A DNA stretch of 64,000 bases, from contig CAUYUJ010018481.1 of assembly GCA_963575745.1 (NCBI GenBank), positions 55,001 to 119,000 of the forward strand. The letters are read 5' to 3'. The stretch's first letter is position 1. Each line of letters begins with the position of its first letter. Source of the stretch: Prorocentrum cordatum (Eukaryota; Sar; Dinophyceae; Prorocentrales; Prorocentraceae). The position numbers were made by a program, and so were the translations under genes. The notes beneath the pieces are model-generated. The model ran no database searches. It saw only the letters and a program-made list of their open reading frames with translations, and was not told the origin of the DNA. This document shows, in pieces, positions 42,110 to 52,664 of this stretch.

Positions 42110-42300
42110 TCCGAGTCCAACTCCCATCTCTCCGAATCCAACTCGCAATTTTCCGACTCCGACGCCCGTCTCTCCGACTCCGTCTCTCAATTTCCCGCTT
42201 CCGGCTGCCAACTTTCAGAATCCAGCGCCCGTCATTCCAACTCCAGCTCCCACGTTTCCGACTCCAGCTCCCTACTTTCCGACTTCGGCCGAGTTCCGAG
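42110..42300 (-). repeat. GGAGTCGG repeat, inverted array
   Basis: CCAACTCCCATCTCTCCGA, ATTTTCCGACTCCGACGCCC and TTCCGACTCCAGCTCCC are the reverse complement of the 34850-35205 units. Confidence 0.9.
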
Positions 42301-42680
42301 TTCAGAATTGCGGCGCCCTGGCGCACCAGCCGTTCCCTACACGGGACGTTCTCTGGGCGACATCGGCGCCGCTCCGCTCCGCTCCGGTTCGCTCTCCCCT
42401 GGTCCTCCTGTTCGTCCCGCTACTTCCACCCCAATTCCTGTTGCTGCTGCTTCTCGTCTGGCTTCAGCGCAGGCCACGTTTCTGAATCCGAATTGTCTTC
42501 ATCATTGTCGCTCCCCTCATCTCCCCTCCTCCGCCTTTCCCTGGTCCTCTTATTCCCCTCTATCCTTCCGCTTTTGTTCCTGTTGCTGCTTGTCGTCCTC
42601 ATCCTCCTCTTCCTGGTCCTCCTCCTCCTCACCCGCCACCTCCCCCTCGTGGGCAGTTCCCGTTTGTCCGATTACGCACA
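42301..42680. other. Spacer with pyrimidine-rich stretches
   Basis: GCTCCGCTCCGCTCCGG near 42372 and CTCCTCTTCCTGGTCCTCC at 42603-42650. No gene recognised. Confidence 0.4.
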
Positions 42681-42689
42681 ACACGGATA

Positions 42690-42860
42690 TTCCCGGAAAG
42701 GGCGCGGGCCCAGGGTTCTCTTTTAGTATTGTTTTGTTTCCCCCGGTTTCGACCAGCATAAATATTTGCGAGAGATTACGAGGTAAAGTACCATTCGGCG
42801 TGGACAATTGAGGGCGCCCCTAGCGAGACAATGGTTTTTGAAATCCCGATCGATAAATCA
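42690..42860 (-). repeat. Element I, copy 7 (inverted)
   Basis: TTCCCGGAAAGGGCGCGGGC, CCAGGGTTCTCTTTTAGT, then GAAATCCCGATCGATAAATC and ACAGGGTGCGGG. Confidence 0.85.
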
Positions 42861-42899
42861 CAGGGTGCGGGGCACATTTGGGTCAGGGGCACGAATCAA

Positions 42900-43860
42900 T
42901 GTGTTTTTGTGTATGTTCATATAGATTGGCCCTCAAGGAGGCCCCATGCAGGAGGTCCCAGATCACCCAGGGGGCATCCATCATGGTTGTCCCGAGCTGG
43001 AACCACGTGTTTTTACTTGTCCAGGCCACCCAGTGGGGTATCTAACATGATTGCCCCGAACTGGAACTTTGCGTTTTTACGTGTCCAGGCCACCCAAGAA
43101 ATTATCTAACACCATGGTCCCGAGCAAGATCCGCGTGTTTCAACTGTCCAGGCCACTCCGGAGTGTATCTCACATGATTGTCCCGAGCTGGCACTACGTG
43201 TTTTTCGTGTCCAGGCCACACAGGGGGGATCTAACATGGCTGTCCCGAGCAAGGATCACGTGCTTTAACGTGTCCAGGCCACCCAGGGGTGTTTCTAACA
43301 TGGTTGCCCAGAGCTGGCTCCAAGTGTTTTTACGTGTCCAGGCCACCCAGTGGGTATCTAAAATGATTACCCCGAACTGGAACCATGTGTTTTTCTGTGT
43401 CCAGTCCACCCAGGGGGGTATCCAACATGACGTCGGGCCCAACGCCGAATTCAGGAAACGCCTGGGAGCCCCAAAGCGCTACCCGAACACATACCCCAAT
43501 ACGGAAAAAGTGAGGTTTTCTTGCGCTGGACAGGGGGTGGCGCTTGAAGGGGCCTCTCCAGGGAAGACATTGCAAGGATGTCTCGAGCGGGAGCGCGAAT
43601 TCAGCGTATCCAGGCCACGCAGGGGGGTATCAAACATGCCTGTCCCAAGCTGGAGCCATGTGTCTGTACATGTCCAGGCCACCCAAAGGGATATCTACCA
43701 AGGTTGTCCCGAGCTGGAAGCACGCGTTTTTACGTGTCCAGGCCACCCAGGGGGGTCCCTAACATGGTTGTCCCGAGCTGGAACAATGTGTTTTTACATG
43801 TCCAGGCCACCCAAGGGGATATCTAACATGCTTGTCCCGAGCTTGAACCAAGTGTTTTTC
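42900..43860 (-). repeat. 64-bp tandem repeat J, array 1
   Basis: About fourteen units of GTGTCCAGGCCACCCAGG, GGGTATCTAACATGGTTG and TCCCGAGCTGGAACCACGTG. A 150-bp unrelated stretch (43438-43595) interrupts it. Frames over it are repeats, not genes. Orientation is arbitrary. Confidence 0.92.
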
Positions 43861-44050
43861 CCGGAAAGGGCGTGGGCCCAGGATTCTCTTTTAGTAGTGT
43901 TTATCTTCGATTTCGGCCAGCGAAATCAGTTGCGATAAATAACAAGGTTAAATCTCATTCGGCGTGGAACAAGTGAGGATGTCCCTAGTGAAACGCTTGG
44001 TGTTGAAATCCCGACCGATAAATCACAAGCTGCGGGACACATTGTGATCG
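43858..44050 (-). repeat. Element I, copy 8 (inverted, near complete)
   Basis: CCCGGAAAGGGCGTGGGCCC, TTCTCTTTTAGTAGTG, GCGATAAATAACAAGG, AGGATGTCCCTAGTGAAACG, CTTGGTG, AATCCCGACCGATAAATCAC and TGCGGGACACATT. Confidence 0.88.
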
Positions 44051-44054
44051 AACA

Positions 44055-44835
44055 AGTGCATCCCGTGCGAGTTGGAACCATGTGTTTTCATATGTCCAGG
44101 CCTCCCAAGGGGGGTATCTGATATGGTGGTCCCGAGCTGGAACCACGTGCTTTGGTGGTGTGTCCAAGCAACACAGGTGGGGTGTTTCACATGGTGGCCC
44201 CGAGCTGGAACTACGTGTTTTCACGTGTCCAGGCCACCCAGGTGGGTATCTAACATGGTGGTCTCGAGCTGGTACCATGTATTTTGAACGTGTCCAGGCC
44301 ACAGGGGTGTATCTGACATGGTGTTCCCGAGCTGGCTGTCCCGAGCTGGAAACACGTGTTTTGAAATGCCCAGGCCACCAGGGGGGGATATCTAACATGG
44401 TAGCCCCGAGCTGGAACCCAGGGGGGTATCTAACATGGTTGTCCCGAGCTGGAATCATGTTTTTCTAAGTGTCCGAGCCACCCAGGGGGGTATCTAATTT
44501 GGTCGTCCCGAACTTGAACCACGTGTTTTCACGTGTCAGGCCACACAAGGGGGTATCTAACATGACTGTCCTGAGCAAGAATCACGTGTTTTAACGTGTC
44601 CAGGCTACCCCCGGGTGTATCTAACATGGTTGTCCCGAGAAAGGTGTATCTAACATGGTTGCCCCGAACTGGAACCACGTGCTTTCACGTGTCCAGGCCA
44701 CCCAGGGGGGTATCTAATATGATTGTCCCGACTTGGAACCACGCGGTTTTACGTGTCCAGGCCGCACACGGGGTATTTGACATGGCGGAACCAGGTGCTT
44801 TAACGTGTCCAGGCCACCCAGGGGGTATCCAACAT
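44055..44835 (-). repeat. 64-bp tandem repeat J, array 2
   Basis: About a dozen units as in array 1, several shortened (44330-44440). Confidence 0.92.
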
Positions 44836-44879
44836 GGGCCTCCTGTTCTGTATTGGGATATGTGCTCGGGGAGCGCTTT

Positions 44880-45190
44880 TCGCTTCCCTCTGGCCCCCAG
44901 GAGGCCCCAGGAGGCTTGAGAAGCGTGAGAACATATCGGATCCTAACGCCCCAGGGCGGGACAAGCATGAAAACAAATGAGCTCCTAACGCCCCTGGGCA
45001 GGGGAAGCGCGAACACACATGGGTTCTTTCGCCCCCGGGCGGGACAAACGTGAAAACACATGGGTTCCGAATGCCCCAGGGCAGGAGGTACGTGAAAACA
45101 CATGGGTTCTTAACGCCCCATGGCGGGCCAAGCTTGAAAACATATGGTTCCTAACGCCCCAGGGCGGGACAAGCGTGAACACACATGGAT
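44880..45190 (+). repeat. 42-bp repeat AACGCCCCAGGGCGGGACAAG
   Basis: About six units: CTAACGCCCC, AGGGCGGGACAAGCGTG, AAAACACATGGGTTC. Confidence 0.9.
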
Positions 45191-45840
45191 TCCACAACGC
45201 TCCGGGGCAGCTACTATGGCAGCTCGAGCTCAAGATCCATATCAGTTCGGTCCGGACTCGGATGCAAAGGAGGACTCGACCCAAAACACTACTATAGAAC
45301 ACAATCGCGGCATGGCACATCGCAGGTCAGCACGGCGCAGCACAGCACAGCCCTCGGAACGGTACATCAAGATCGATAGACTCAGCAGTGCAACATGGTA
45401 CGTTCCTTGGCACGCTCCGTGGCGCGTCCCGTGGCGAATTCCCGTAGCACGTCGCGCGGCGCGTCCCCTGGCACGTCCCGTGGCACGTCCATTTCCACGT
45501 TCCGTGGCGCGTCCCCTTGGCACGTCCCGCGGTGCGTCCCCCTGGCACGCCCCCTGGCACGTCGCTTGGCGCGTCCCATGGGACGTTCCGCGGCGCGTCC
45601 TCCTTGCATGTCCCCCTGTCAGTTAGCTCTGGAGCAGCAACTATGTGCTGAGGCAGCTCGGGCTTAAGATCCAGAACAGTTCGGTCAGGACTCGGATGCA
45701 AACGAAGACGTGATCCACAACGCTATAGAGCACAATCGCGGCATGGCACATCGTAATTCAGCACGGCGCAGCACAGCACAGCTCTCGGCACGGTACATCA
45801 AAATCGATAGATTCAACATTGCTTTTGCCCGTCGCCTAAT
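45185..45840 (-). repeat. F modules and GACGTGCCA array, inverted
   Basis: GGCAGCTACTATGGCAGCTC, ATCAGTTCGGTCCGGACTCG, GGCACGTCCCGTGGCACGTC and a second F module from 45625 give the reverse complement of the 35.2-36.4 kb order. Confidence 0.9.
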
Positions 45841-46110
45841 CACGTGTATTTGAAACATTGCCATGCCTTATATTTCCACATTCCTTTCCGGGTTCGTGGG
45901 TCGATCATGTTCCCGGAAAGGGCGCGGGCCCAGGGTTCTATTGTAGTATCGTTTTGTTTCCCGCCGGCTTCGGCCGGCGAAATTATCGGCCATAGATCGG
46001 AAAATATTCGGCGTGGAAACCTTGAGGATGCCCCTAGCGAAACGCTCGCGTTTGAAATCCCGATCGATAAATCACGGGGTGCGGGACACATTTGGGTCAG
46101 GGGCACGAGC
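45840..46110 (-). repeat. GATCGACCC leader and element I copy 9 (inverted)
   Basis: CATTCCTTTCCGGGTTCGTG, GGTCGATCATGTT, CCCGGAAAGGGCGCGGGC, then AATCCCGATCGATAAATCAC and GGGGTGCGGGACACATTTGG. The junction of leader and element is the mirror of 36895-37110. Confidence 0.88.
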
Positions 46111-46139
46111 CCGTGTGCTTTTGGGTGTGTTCCTGTAGC

Positions 46140-46580
46140 TTGGCCCTTTCCATGAGGCACCACGAGATACCAGGACACCCAGGGGAGTATCTGACATGGT
46201 TGTCCCGAGCTGTAACCATGTGTTTGTACGTGTCCAGGCCACCCAGTGGGGTATCTAACATGATTGCCCCAGACTGGAACCACGTGTTTCTACGTGTCCA
46301 GGCCACCCAAGGGAGTATCTGACATGATTGTCCCGAGCAAAGACCGTATGTTTGAACGTGTCCAGGCCACTCAGGGGTGTATCTAACATGATTGTCCCAA
46401 GCTGGCACCACGTGTTTTTAGGTGTCCAGGCCACCCTATCTAACATGATTGTCCCGAGCAGGGACCATGGTTTAAAGTGTCCAAGCCACCCAGCATGTGT
46501 CTTTACGTATCCAGGCCACCCAAGGGGTATCTGAGAACATGGTTGCCCAGATTTGGATCCATGTGTTTTTACGTGTCCGG
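46140..46580 (-). repeat. 64-bp tandem repeat J, array 3
   Basis: Seven units of the family at 42900. Confidence 0.9.
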
Positions 46581-46762
46581 TTTAAATTCATCCGGTTTTC
46601 ATTCGTCCAATTTAAATTCATCCGCTGTTAATTCGTACGGTTTAAATTCATCCGGTTCACCCGCCCGTTTAAATTCATCCGGTTTTCATCTGCCCGTTAA
46701 AATTCATCCGGTTTTAATTCTTCCGGTTTAAATTCATCCGGTTTTCACCCGCCCCACACGAA
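46575..46762 (+). repeat. TTTAAATTCATCCGG minisatellite, array 3
   Basis: GTCCGGTTTAAATTCATCC, GGTTTTCATTCGTCC and GGTTTTCACCCGCCC units. Confidence 0.92.
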
Positions 46763-46769
46763 TCACGCA

Positions 46770-46990
46770 AAACACAGCGGACGAAATCGAAGCGAACGAA
46801 ACAAAAGCGAACGAAACAAAAGCGGACGAAACAAAAGCGGACGAAAGAAAAACGGATGAAACAAAAGCGGACGAAACAAAAGACGGACGAAACAAAAGCG
46901 GATGAAACAAAAGTGGATGAAACCAAAGCGGACGAAACAAAAGCGGATGAAACAAAAGCGGACGAAACAAAAGCGGATGAAGCAAAACTC
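46770..46990 (+). repeat. 15-bp repeat GCGGACGAAACAAAA
   Basis: About fifteen units of AGCGGACGAAACAAA, alternating with AGCGGATGAAACAAA. Frame-keeping length gives Asp-Glu-Thr-Lys-Ala repeats on the plus strand; there is no start or domain context. Confidence 0.93.
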
Positions 46991-47132
46991 CACCGGCAGG
47001 AGTTGGGATGGCAGGGGGACGGGGAGAGGAGGCCAGAATGGGGGGGGGGAGGGACGGGGAGGGGAGGGGGGGGAAGGAGAATGGGAGGGGCAAGGGGGCG
47101 GAGAGGGGTGAGGACATCGGAAGAGGATGAGG
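46991..47132 (+). repeat. G-rich purine tract
   Basis: GGGGGGGGGAGGGACGGGGA and GGGGAGGGGGGGGAAGGAG, a possible G-quadruplex-forming strand. Confidence 0.7.
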
Positions 47133-47297
47133 TTGAGTCGGGCCTGTCCCCCTAGTTACAGGGGGATGCTGGACGAAAAACAAAACACTGTCGAAACATA
47201 CTCCAAGAGAGAACAACAGCAATCAACAACTCGTCCCCGCAGAATCTGCTGCACCATGCTTGAATCTTCCTCCTGCAGAGGCACACGCCCGACCGGA
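47133..47297. mobile_element. MITE family A, copy 4
   Basis: A 165-bp element. The left end is TTGAGTCGGGCCTGTCCCCC, TAGTTACAGGGGGATGC then TGGACGAAAA; the right end is TTCCTCCTGCAGAGGCACAC then GCCCGACCGGA. The most diverged copy; no target duplication seen. Confidence 0.8.
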
Positions 47298-47470
47298 GGA
47301 CGGGGGGAGGAACTGCGGCGGGGAGGGGACAGATTGCAGCGGAAGGTGCGACGGCCACCCCCCGAAGTCTCCCCCCCGTGCCTGGGCCGGGACGGGCCCG
47401 GGTCGCGGGCCGGTGGATTGTCCAAGATGGTCAAGTCTGGATCGCACACAATGCGATCCGTCTGGAGATT
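47298..47470. other. GC-rich spacer
   Basis: No feature seen besides G- and C-runs. Confidence 0.4.
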
Positions 47471-47679
47471 GGAGGTCGTTATTTATACACGCCGGTCGGA
47501 AGAAGTAGGTAAAAACGTGAAGTAGGAAGGCGTTGGAAGTAGATTGGGCTTCCACCCGCCCCCTGAAGGGGAGGAAAGAAGGAAAACCACTCGATTCTTG
47601 AAGTAGGAAGGCGCCTAAAGTAGATTGGGATTTGGGCTTCCAAAAATACCTACTTTCAACGACCGGCGTGTACGACTCC
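47471..47679. mobile_element. TIR element R (MITE-like)
   Basis: Left TACACGCCGGTCGGAAGAAG then TAGGTA (47486-47511) is matched by the reverse complement of 47647-47672 at 22 of 26 positions. The similarity continues outward (GGAGGTCG against GGAGTCG). Inside, GAAGTAGGAAGGCG and AAGTAGATTGGG occur twice in direct order (47518 and 47600). No frame. TA at both inner ends would suit a Tc1/mariner-type origin, but this is only suggestive. Confidence 0.8.
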
Positions 47680-47929
47680 TTCAGCACCTTATGAGAAATC
47701 AAAGTCTTTGGGTTCCGGGGGGGAGTACGGTCGCAAGGCTGAAACTTCAAGGAAGTGACGGAAGGGCACCACCATACAGTGGATTCGCGAGTCCAACGGG
47801 CCAGAGGCGTGCCAAGATCTCCGGTAACCGGTCGACAGTACTTCTGGTTCGCGCGCGCGAAGCGGCCCCTGGGGGCCCCTGGACGAGAAGTGCTCCGGGA
47901 GAGGCCCCGCCAAGTCGGGGCAGAGATGG
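47680..47929. other. Spacer, no gene seen
   Basis: Open frames on both strands follow local GC; nothing recognised. Confidence 0.35.
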
Positions 47930-48640
47930 CTTTCCTCGTGGGCGCGGCCTTTCAGGCGCCCCAGAGCGCTCCAAGAGGACCTCAAGAGGCCCCCGCCAAA
48001 GAGGGCTCCGAGTTGCCGACCGATCCGTCCAAGACGCCAAAGATGGCCTCCAGACGGCCGAAGACGCCTCCAAGAAGCGTCCCAAGAGGCGTCCCAGGAG
48101 GGTCCCTGCAGACACAATTTCTCGATTCCCCTTTGGTGTTTGAAGGATTTGGGCGTTCTCGCCTTTTCAGCTACCCGGCGATCCAAGACGGCCCAAGATG
48201 GCCCCAAGACTGCCCAAAAGGCTTTAAATAGGGCCCAATAACTGCCCAAGAGGGCTCCAAGACGGCTCACTAGGCCCCGAGACGGTGTTCAACAGGCGGC
48301 CCATACGGGGAACACGAACGGATATTTCGATCCCTCGCCCCCCCCCCCGAGGCCCCAAGCGGCCCCCAAGAGGCCCCGAAGAGCCAAAAAGGCCCCCAAA
48401 GGTCCCCAAGAAGCCCTCAAGGAGGCCCCCAAGAGGCTTCAAGAGACCTCCTAGAGGTCTCCAGGAGGCCCCAAGAGATTCCCAGAGACCCCCGTGACGC
48501 CCCAGGAGGCTCAAAAATACCGCCAAGAGGGGTCCCCGAGAGGCCTCCTCAGAACCCCAAGAAGCATCCATCTTCCAACGAGGCGTTTTGTCCACGACCA
48601 AGTTTGGCCCCCAAATGCCCCAAAAAGCCAAAGAGAGGCC
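47930..48640 (+). repeat. CCAAGA decamer block with 60-nt core
   Basis: CCAAGACGCCAAAGATGGCC and AGGCCCCAAGAGG units with a core at about 48112-48180 (TTTGAAGGATTTGGGCGTTC, TCGCCTTTTCAGC). Confidence 0.85.
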
Positions 48641-48654
48641 TCATCCTTGTCCTC

Positions 48655-48715
48655 GCCCTCCCCTCTTCCTCCTCCTCCTCCTCCTCCTCCTGCTCCTCGT
48701 CCTTCTCCTTCTCGA
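48655..48715 (+). repeat. CTC triplet tract
   Basis: CCTCTTCCTCCTCCTCCTCC to CCTTCTCC. Confidence 0.9.
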
Positions 48716-48949
48716 AACGAGCACACCAACATATACCACGACGGCCGATGACGGCCCCGAAACAAGCCCCCAGAAACGACACGGGATCGACCACCGCCCA
48801 GCAGCGCAACATGGGCAACGAACGCGTAGGCAAAAACCAGTAATGCCACATGCTGGGACGGCGGAATGAACGAAGCGACGCACGATATCCACAAACAACT
48901 AAATCCATAACACATAGTTGCACGGCTGAGCACACAACGGAATCATTAT
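48716..48949. other. Spacer, no gene seen
   Basis: No frame or motif recognised. Confidence 0.4.
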
Positions 48950-49190
48950 GTACCTACAGAGGTAAACGCCACGCCGTATGTTAATACTTATCCAAAATAA
49001 CAACTCGGCATGCGTGTGCAACTATATGAATGCATGAACACCTGAACACATGCTGACATCTACGCATACACAAATAAACAACATACATACATCCATACCT
49101 CGAGCTAGGAACGCATACGTGTATATATACATGTATGTACATGTACATACATGTATATTTAGATACATCTGCATATGTTTAAACCATTGC
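48950..49190. repeat. Degenerate ACATAC/ATGTAC microsatellite
   Basis: ACATACATACATCC, GTATATATACATG and TATGTACATGTAC. Confidence 0.8.
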
Positions 49191-49269
49191 TCGCGCTTCG
49201 GGCGCGCTCAAACTTGACCTAGGCATGATGGTCGAACTCTTGGGGATCTCTATTGTATAGTACTTATTC

Positions 49270-49740
49270 TCTGGGGCTTCCAAGAACCACGAAGACGGCC
49301 CAAGTGGCTTCCAAGACATCCTACAGTCCACTCACGGCAGCCTAAAATAGGCCCAGGAGGCACTTCGGGGGCACATTTATTCGCCGCAGTTGGACGTAGC
49401 CGGAGGAAGAGGGAGGAACAGGGGAGGTGAAGGGGTTTCCTGGGGGAGAAGGAGGATGAGGAGGAGTTGGAAAAAGGTGCAGGAGGCCGCAGAGGCTGTG
49501 GCGAAGATCTCGGGTTCTCGTTGCCGATCCTTGGCCGCGGTTAAGGCCCTCTCGGGCCGTCTTGGAGTCTTTTCGGCTGTTTTGGAGCCGTCTTGGGGTG
49601 CTTTGGAAGCCCATTGGGCCGTCTTGGGGCGATCCTCGCGACCTCTTGGGGCGTTTTGCAGCGTCGGGAAACAAAACAAACGGACACGCCCAAACTGTTC
49701 ACAAGCATATGGGACACCCGTGTTTTTTCCCAACCCTCCT
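49270..49740 (-). repeat. CCAAGA decamer block, inverted part with core
   Basis: 49275-49320 still reads CCAAGAACC, CCAAGTGG on the plus strand. From about 49550 the complement appears (CGTCTTGGAG, CTTGGGGCG), and the core is inverted at about 49655-49735 (CCCAAACTGTTCACAAGCAT). Confidence 0.75.
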
Positions 49741-49839
49741 GCGTTGGGTTCTCGTTTTGAGTAAAGCACTGCTCGCGCCTTCCTTCCCGCCCCCCCCCGT
49801 CCCTCTCTTCCCCCCTGCCTTCGCTCGTCGCTGCGTGCC

Positions 49840-51115
49840 AGCTGGGGGGCTGCGGTCTGTGAAGCTGTCGCCATTTTCGAGGCCTGCTGGGGGGCCCAGC
49901 ACAGTGGGTACACACGGCGGACGCCAATGAGACCTCGCCATCCCTGGGGGGCTGCGATCTGTGAAACTGTCGCCACTTTCGAAGCCTGCTGGGGACCTCG
50001 CCATCCCTGGGGGGCTGCGATCTGTGAAACTGTCGCCACTTTCGAGGCCTGCTGGGGGGCCCAGCACAGTGGGTACACACGGCGGACTCGAATGGGACCT
50101 CGCCATCCCTGGAGGGCTGCGATCTGTGGAACTGTCGCCAGTTTCCAGGGCTGCTGAGGGGCACAACACAGTGGGTACACACGGCTGACTCAAATGGGAC
50201 CTTGCCATCCCTGGGGGGCTGCGATCTGTAAACTGTCGCCATTTTCGAGGCCTGCTGGGGGGCCCAGCGCAGTGGGTACCCACGGCGGACTCAAATGGGA
50301 CCTCGCCATCCTTGGGGGGCTGCGATCTGCGAAACTGTCGCCACTTTCGGGGCTTGCTGAGGGGCCCAACGCAGTGGGTACACACGGCGGACTCAAATGT
50401 GACCTCGCCATCCCTGGGGGGCCGCGATCTGTGAAACTGTCGCCACTTTCGGGGCCTGCTGGGGGGCCCAGCACAGTGGGTACACACGGCGGACTCAAAT
50501 GTGACCTCGCCATCCCTGGGGGGCCGCGATCTGTGAAACTGTCGCCACTTTCGAGGCCTGCTGGGGGGCCCAGCACAGTGGGTACACACGGCGGACTCAA
50601 ATGAGACCTCGCCATCCCTGGGGGTCTGCGATCTGTGAAACTGTCGCCACTTTCGAGGCCTGCTGGGGGGCCCAGCACAGTGGGTACACACGGCGGACTC
50701 AAATGAGACCTCGCCGTCCCTGGGGGGCTGCGATCTGTGAACCTGTCGCCACTTTCGGGGCTTGCTGAGGGGCCCAACGCAGTGGGTACCCACCGCCGGC
50801 TCAAATTAGACCTCGCCATCCCTGGGGGGCTGCGATCTGTGAAACTGTCGCCACTTTCGAGGCCTGCTGGGGGGCCCAGCACAGTGGGTACCCACCGCAG
50901 ACTCAAATTAGACCTCGCCACCAATGGGGGGCTGCGATATGTGGAACTGTCGCCAGTTTCAAGGGCTGCTGAGGGGCACAACGCAGTGGGTACCCACCGC
51001 AGACTCAAATGAGACCTCGCCATCCCTGGGGGGCTGCGATTTGTGAAACTGTCGCCACTTTCGAGGGTTGCTGAGGGGCACAGCACAGTGGGTACCCACC
51101 GCAGGCTCAAATTAG
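49840..51115. repeat. Satellite family S, array 2 (13 units of ~102 bp)
   Basis: Units carry GGGGGGCTGCGATCTGTGAA, ACTGTCGCCACTTTCGAGG, CCTGCTGGGGGGCCCAGC, ACAGTGGGTACACACGG and ACCTCGCCATCCCTGG. One unit near 49944-50010 is shortened to about 67 bp. Because 102 is a multiple of three, a frame of 633 codons on the minus strand (50190-52091) runs through nine units as a 34-residue repeat (SGDSFTDRSPPGMARSHLS). It continues into unrelated decamer repeats and is not called as a gene. Confidence 0.93.
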
Positions 51116-51410
51116 ACGCCGCTTTCGTCCTTGTTCTCCTCCTGCAGTCACCTTCCCTCTGCTGCTGCCGTGCTGATGGTTCGGCTTCCCGCACGTTTTT
51201 CTCGTGCTCTGCGTTCCCGACTCCCCATGTCCTCTTCGAGCCTGTAGCTGTCGCCCCTCGTTCTTGTATGGTTCTCCTGCGCATCATGCCATAGGCGCGT
51301 GTCCCGAGTAGCTTACACATCAAGTTGATTGTCCATGCAAGGTTCGGCCAACTCCTCGTTTCCATTGATACAAATGGGTTGGGTACGTCACAGGGTAATT
51401 TGCCTCTTCG
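51116..51410. other. Spacer between satellite and decamer repeats
   Basis: Unique sequence without stops in the minus frame. No domain recognised. Confidence 0.4.
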
Positions 51411-52075
51411 AGCTCTCTTGGGTGACTTCTTGAAGGCCTCTTGGATACCTTGGGGGCCTCTTGGGCCATGTGGAGGCCGTCTTGAGCGTCTTTTACCGTC
51501 TAGTGGCCTTCGGCCCATCCCGCCACCGTGCCTGGGTTGTAGGTTAGAGGCCTTTTGGAAGTTTGTTTGGATATCGAGGGAGGCCTCTCGGGGGCCTCTT
51601 GGCCGTTTGGGTGCCTCTTTTTGGGCCTCTTGGAGGCCTCTACGGGGCCTCTTGGGCTCTCTTGGGGGCCTCCAGGGGGCCCTTGGGGCGGAAGGCTCGA
51701 ATTGTCGATTCATGTTCCCCTTCTCGGGCCCTTCTTGGGGCCCTCTTGGACCGTCTTGGGGCCCTCTTGGGGCCGTCTTGGGGCGGTCTTGGGGCGGTCT
51801 TGGGGGCCTCTGGAACCATCTTGGAGCGCTGGAAGCCCATAACGCGAGAACGCAAAAACATTGAAACACACAGGAGAAATCACTTATATTTGCCCAGTTA
51901 GGCCCTCTTGGGGGTCGTCTTCGAGCACTCTTGGGGCTTCTTTGGGGCCTCTTGGGCCGTCTTGGGGGCATCTTCGGCGTGTTGGAGCGCCCTTGGGCTG
52001 TCTTGGAGGCCTCTTGGACCCTGGTGGGCGTTTTCTGGGGCCCTCTGGCCTCTCTGGGCCGCCCGCGGGAAGCGA
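51411..52075 (-). repeat. CCAAGA decamer block, inverted, with core
   Basis: CTCTTGGGGGCCTC, GGGGCCGTCTTGGGG and GGCGGTCTTGGGG on the plus strand. The core is inverted at about 51838-51895 (AACGCGAGAACGCAAAAACA). Confidence 0.88.
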
Positions 52076-52139
52076 ACCGGGAGGGTAGCAAAACGCTGTC
52101 CCAGATGGTTGCGGGCTGGGCGCACCCAGGCCGTGGGAG

Positions 52140-52210
52140 TCCGTTGTTATGTATGTATTGGTGTATGAATGTACTCCTGTGTCGATGTAGCTATGGATCA
52201 TACATGTATA

Positions 52211-52242
<32 letters not shown>

Positions 52243-52275
52243 TATATATACATATGCATATATGTAGATGCACAT
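52140..52275. repeat. TATG/TGTA microsatellite
   Basis: TATGTATTGGTGTATG, TATATGTATATATG and TATATATATATACATATG. Confidence 0.85.
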
Positions 52276-52664
52276 TGGCACAGCACTGGCAACTGCCCCT
52301 GGCCGTACCCGACCAGGAGACAAGAAGCAGAGCGACAACGAGCGGACCTCGTGGGCCGCGCCCTTCCGCCGGGCGGTGCTGGGGCCGAGCGATCCTGCCC
52401 GCGCTGCGGCACGGGCGACGGGAGGGGCCGCCGGGCGTGCCGCGGCCGCGCCGCCCGTGGCTCGGCGGAGCAGAGCGCGCGGGAGCAGCAGGAGCGGCCG
52501 CGGTGGGGGGCGGCGCCCCGCAGGCAGGCGGCGGCCCAAGAGGGGGAGCAGGGCGGGGTCACCCAAGGGCGGTGCCGTCCGAGCGCGCCCAGCTGCTCGG
52601 GAGAGACGCCCGCCTCAGGAGCAGCGTCTGGGGAGGAGAGCCGCGGGGCCTCGGGGGGCTGGGC
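52276..52664. other. GC-rich spacer, no recognised gene
   Basis: CGGCGGCCGCG-rich; open frames in all directions, none with a domain. Confidence 0.4.

Noticed and set aside
50190-52091. 633-codon open frame on the minus strand
   Set aside because: Spans satellite array 2 (102-bp units), a unique spacer and inverted decamer repeats. Frame-keeping unit length explains it; no domain or start context.
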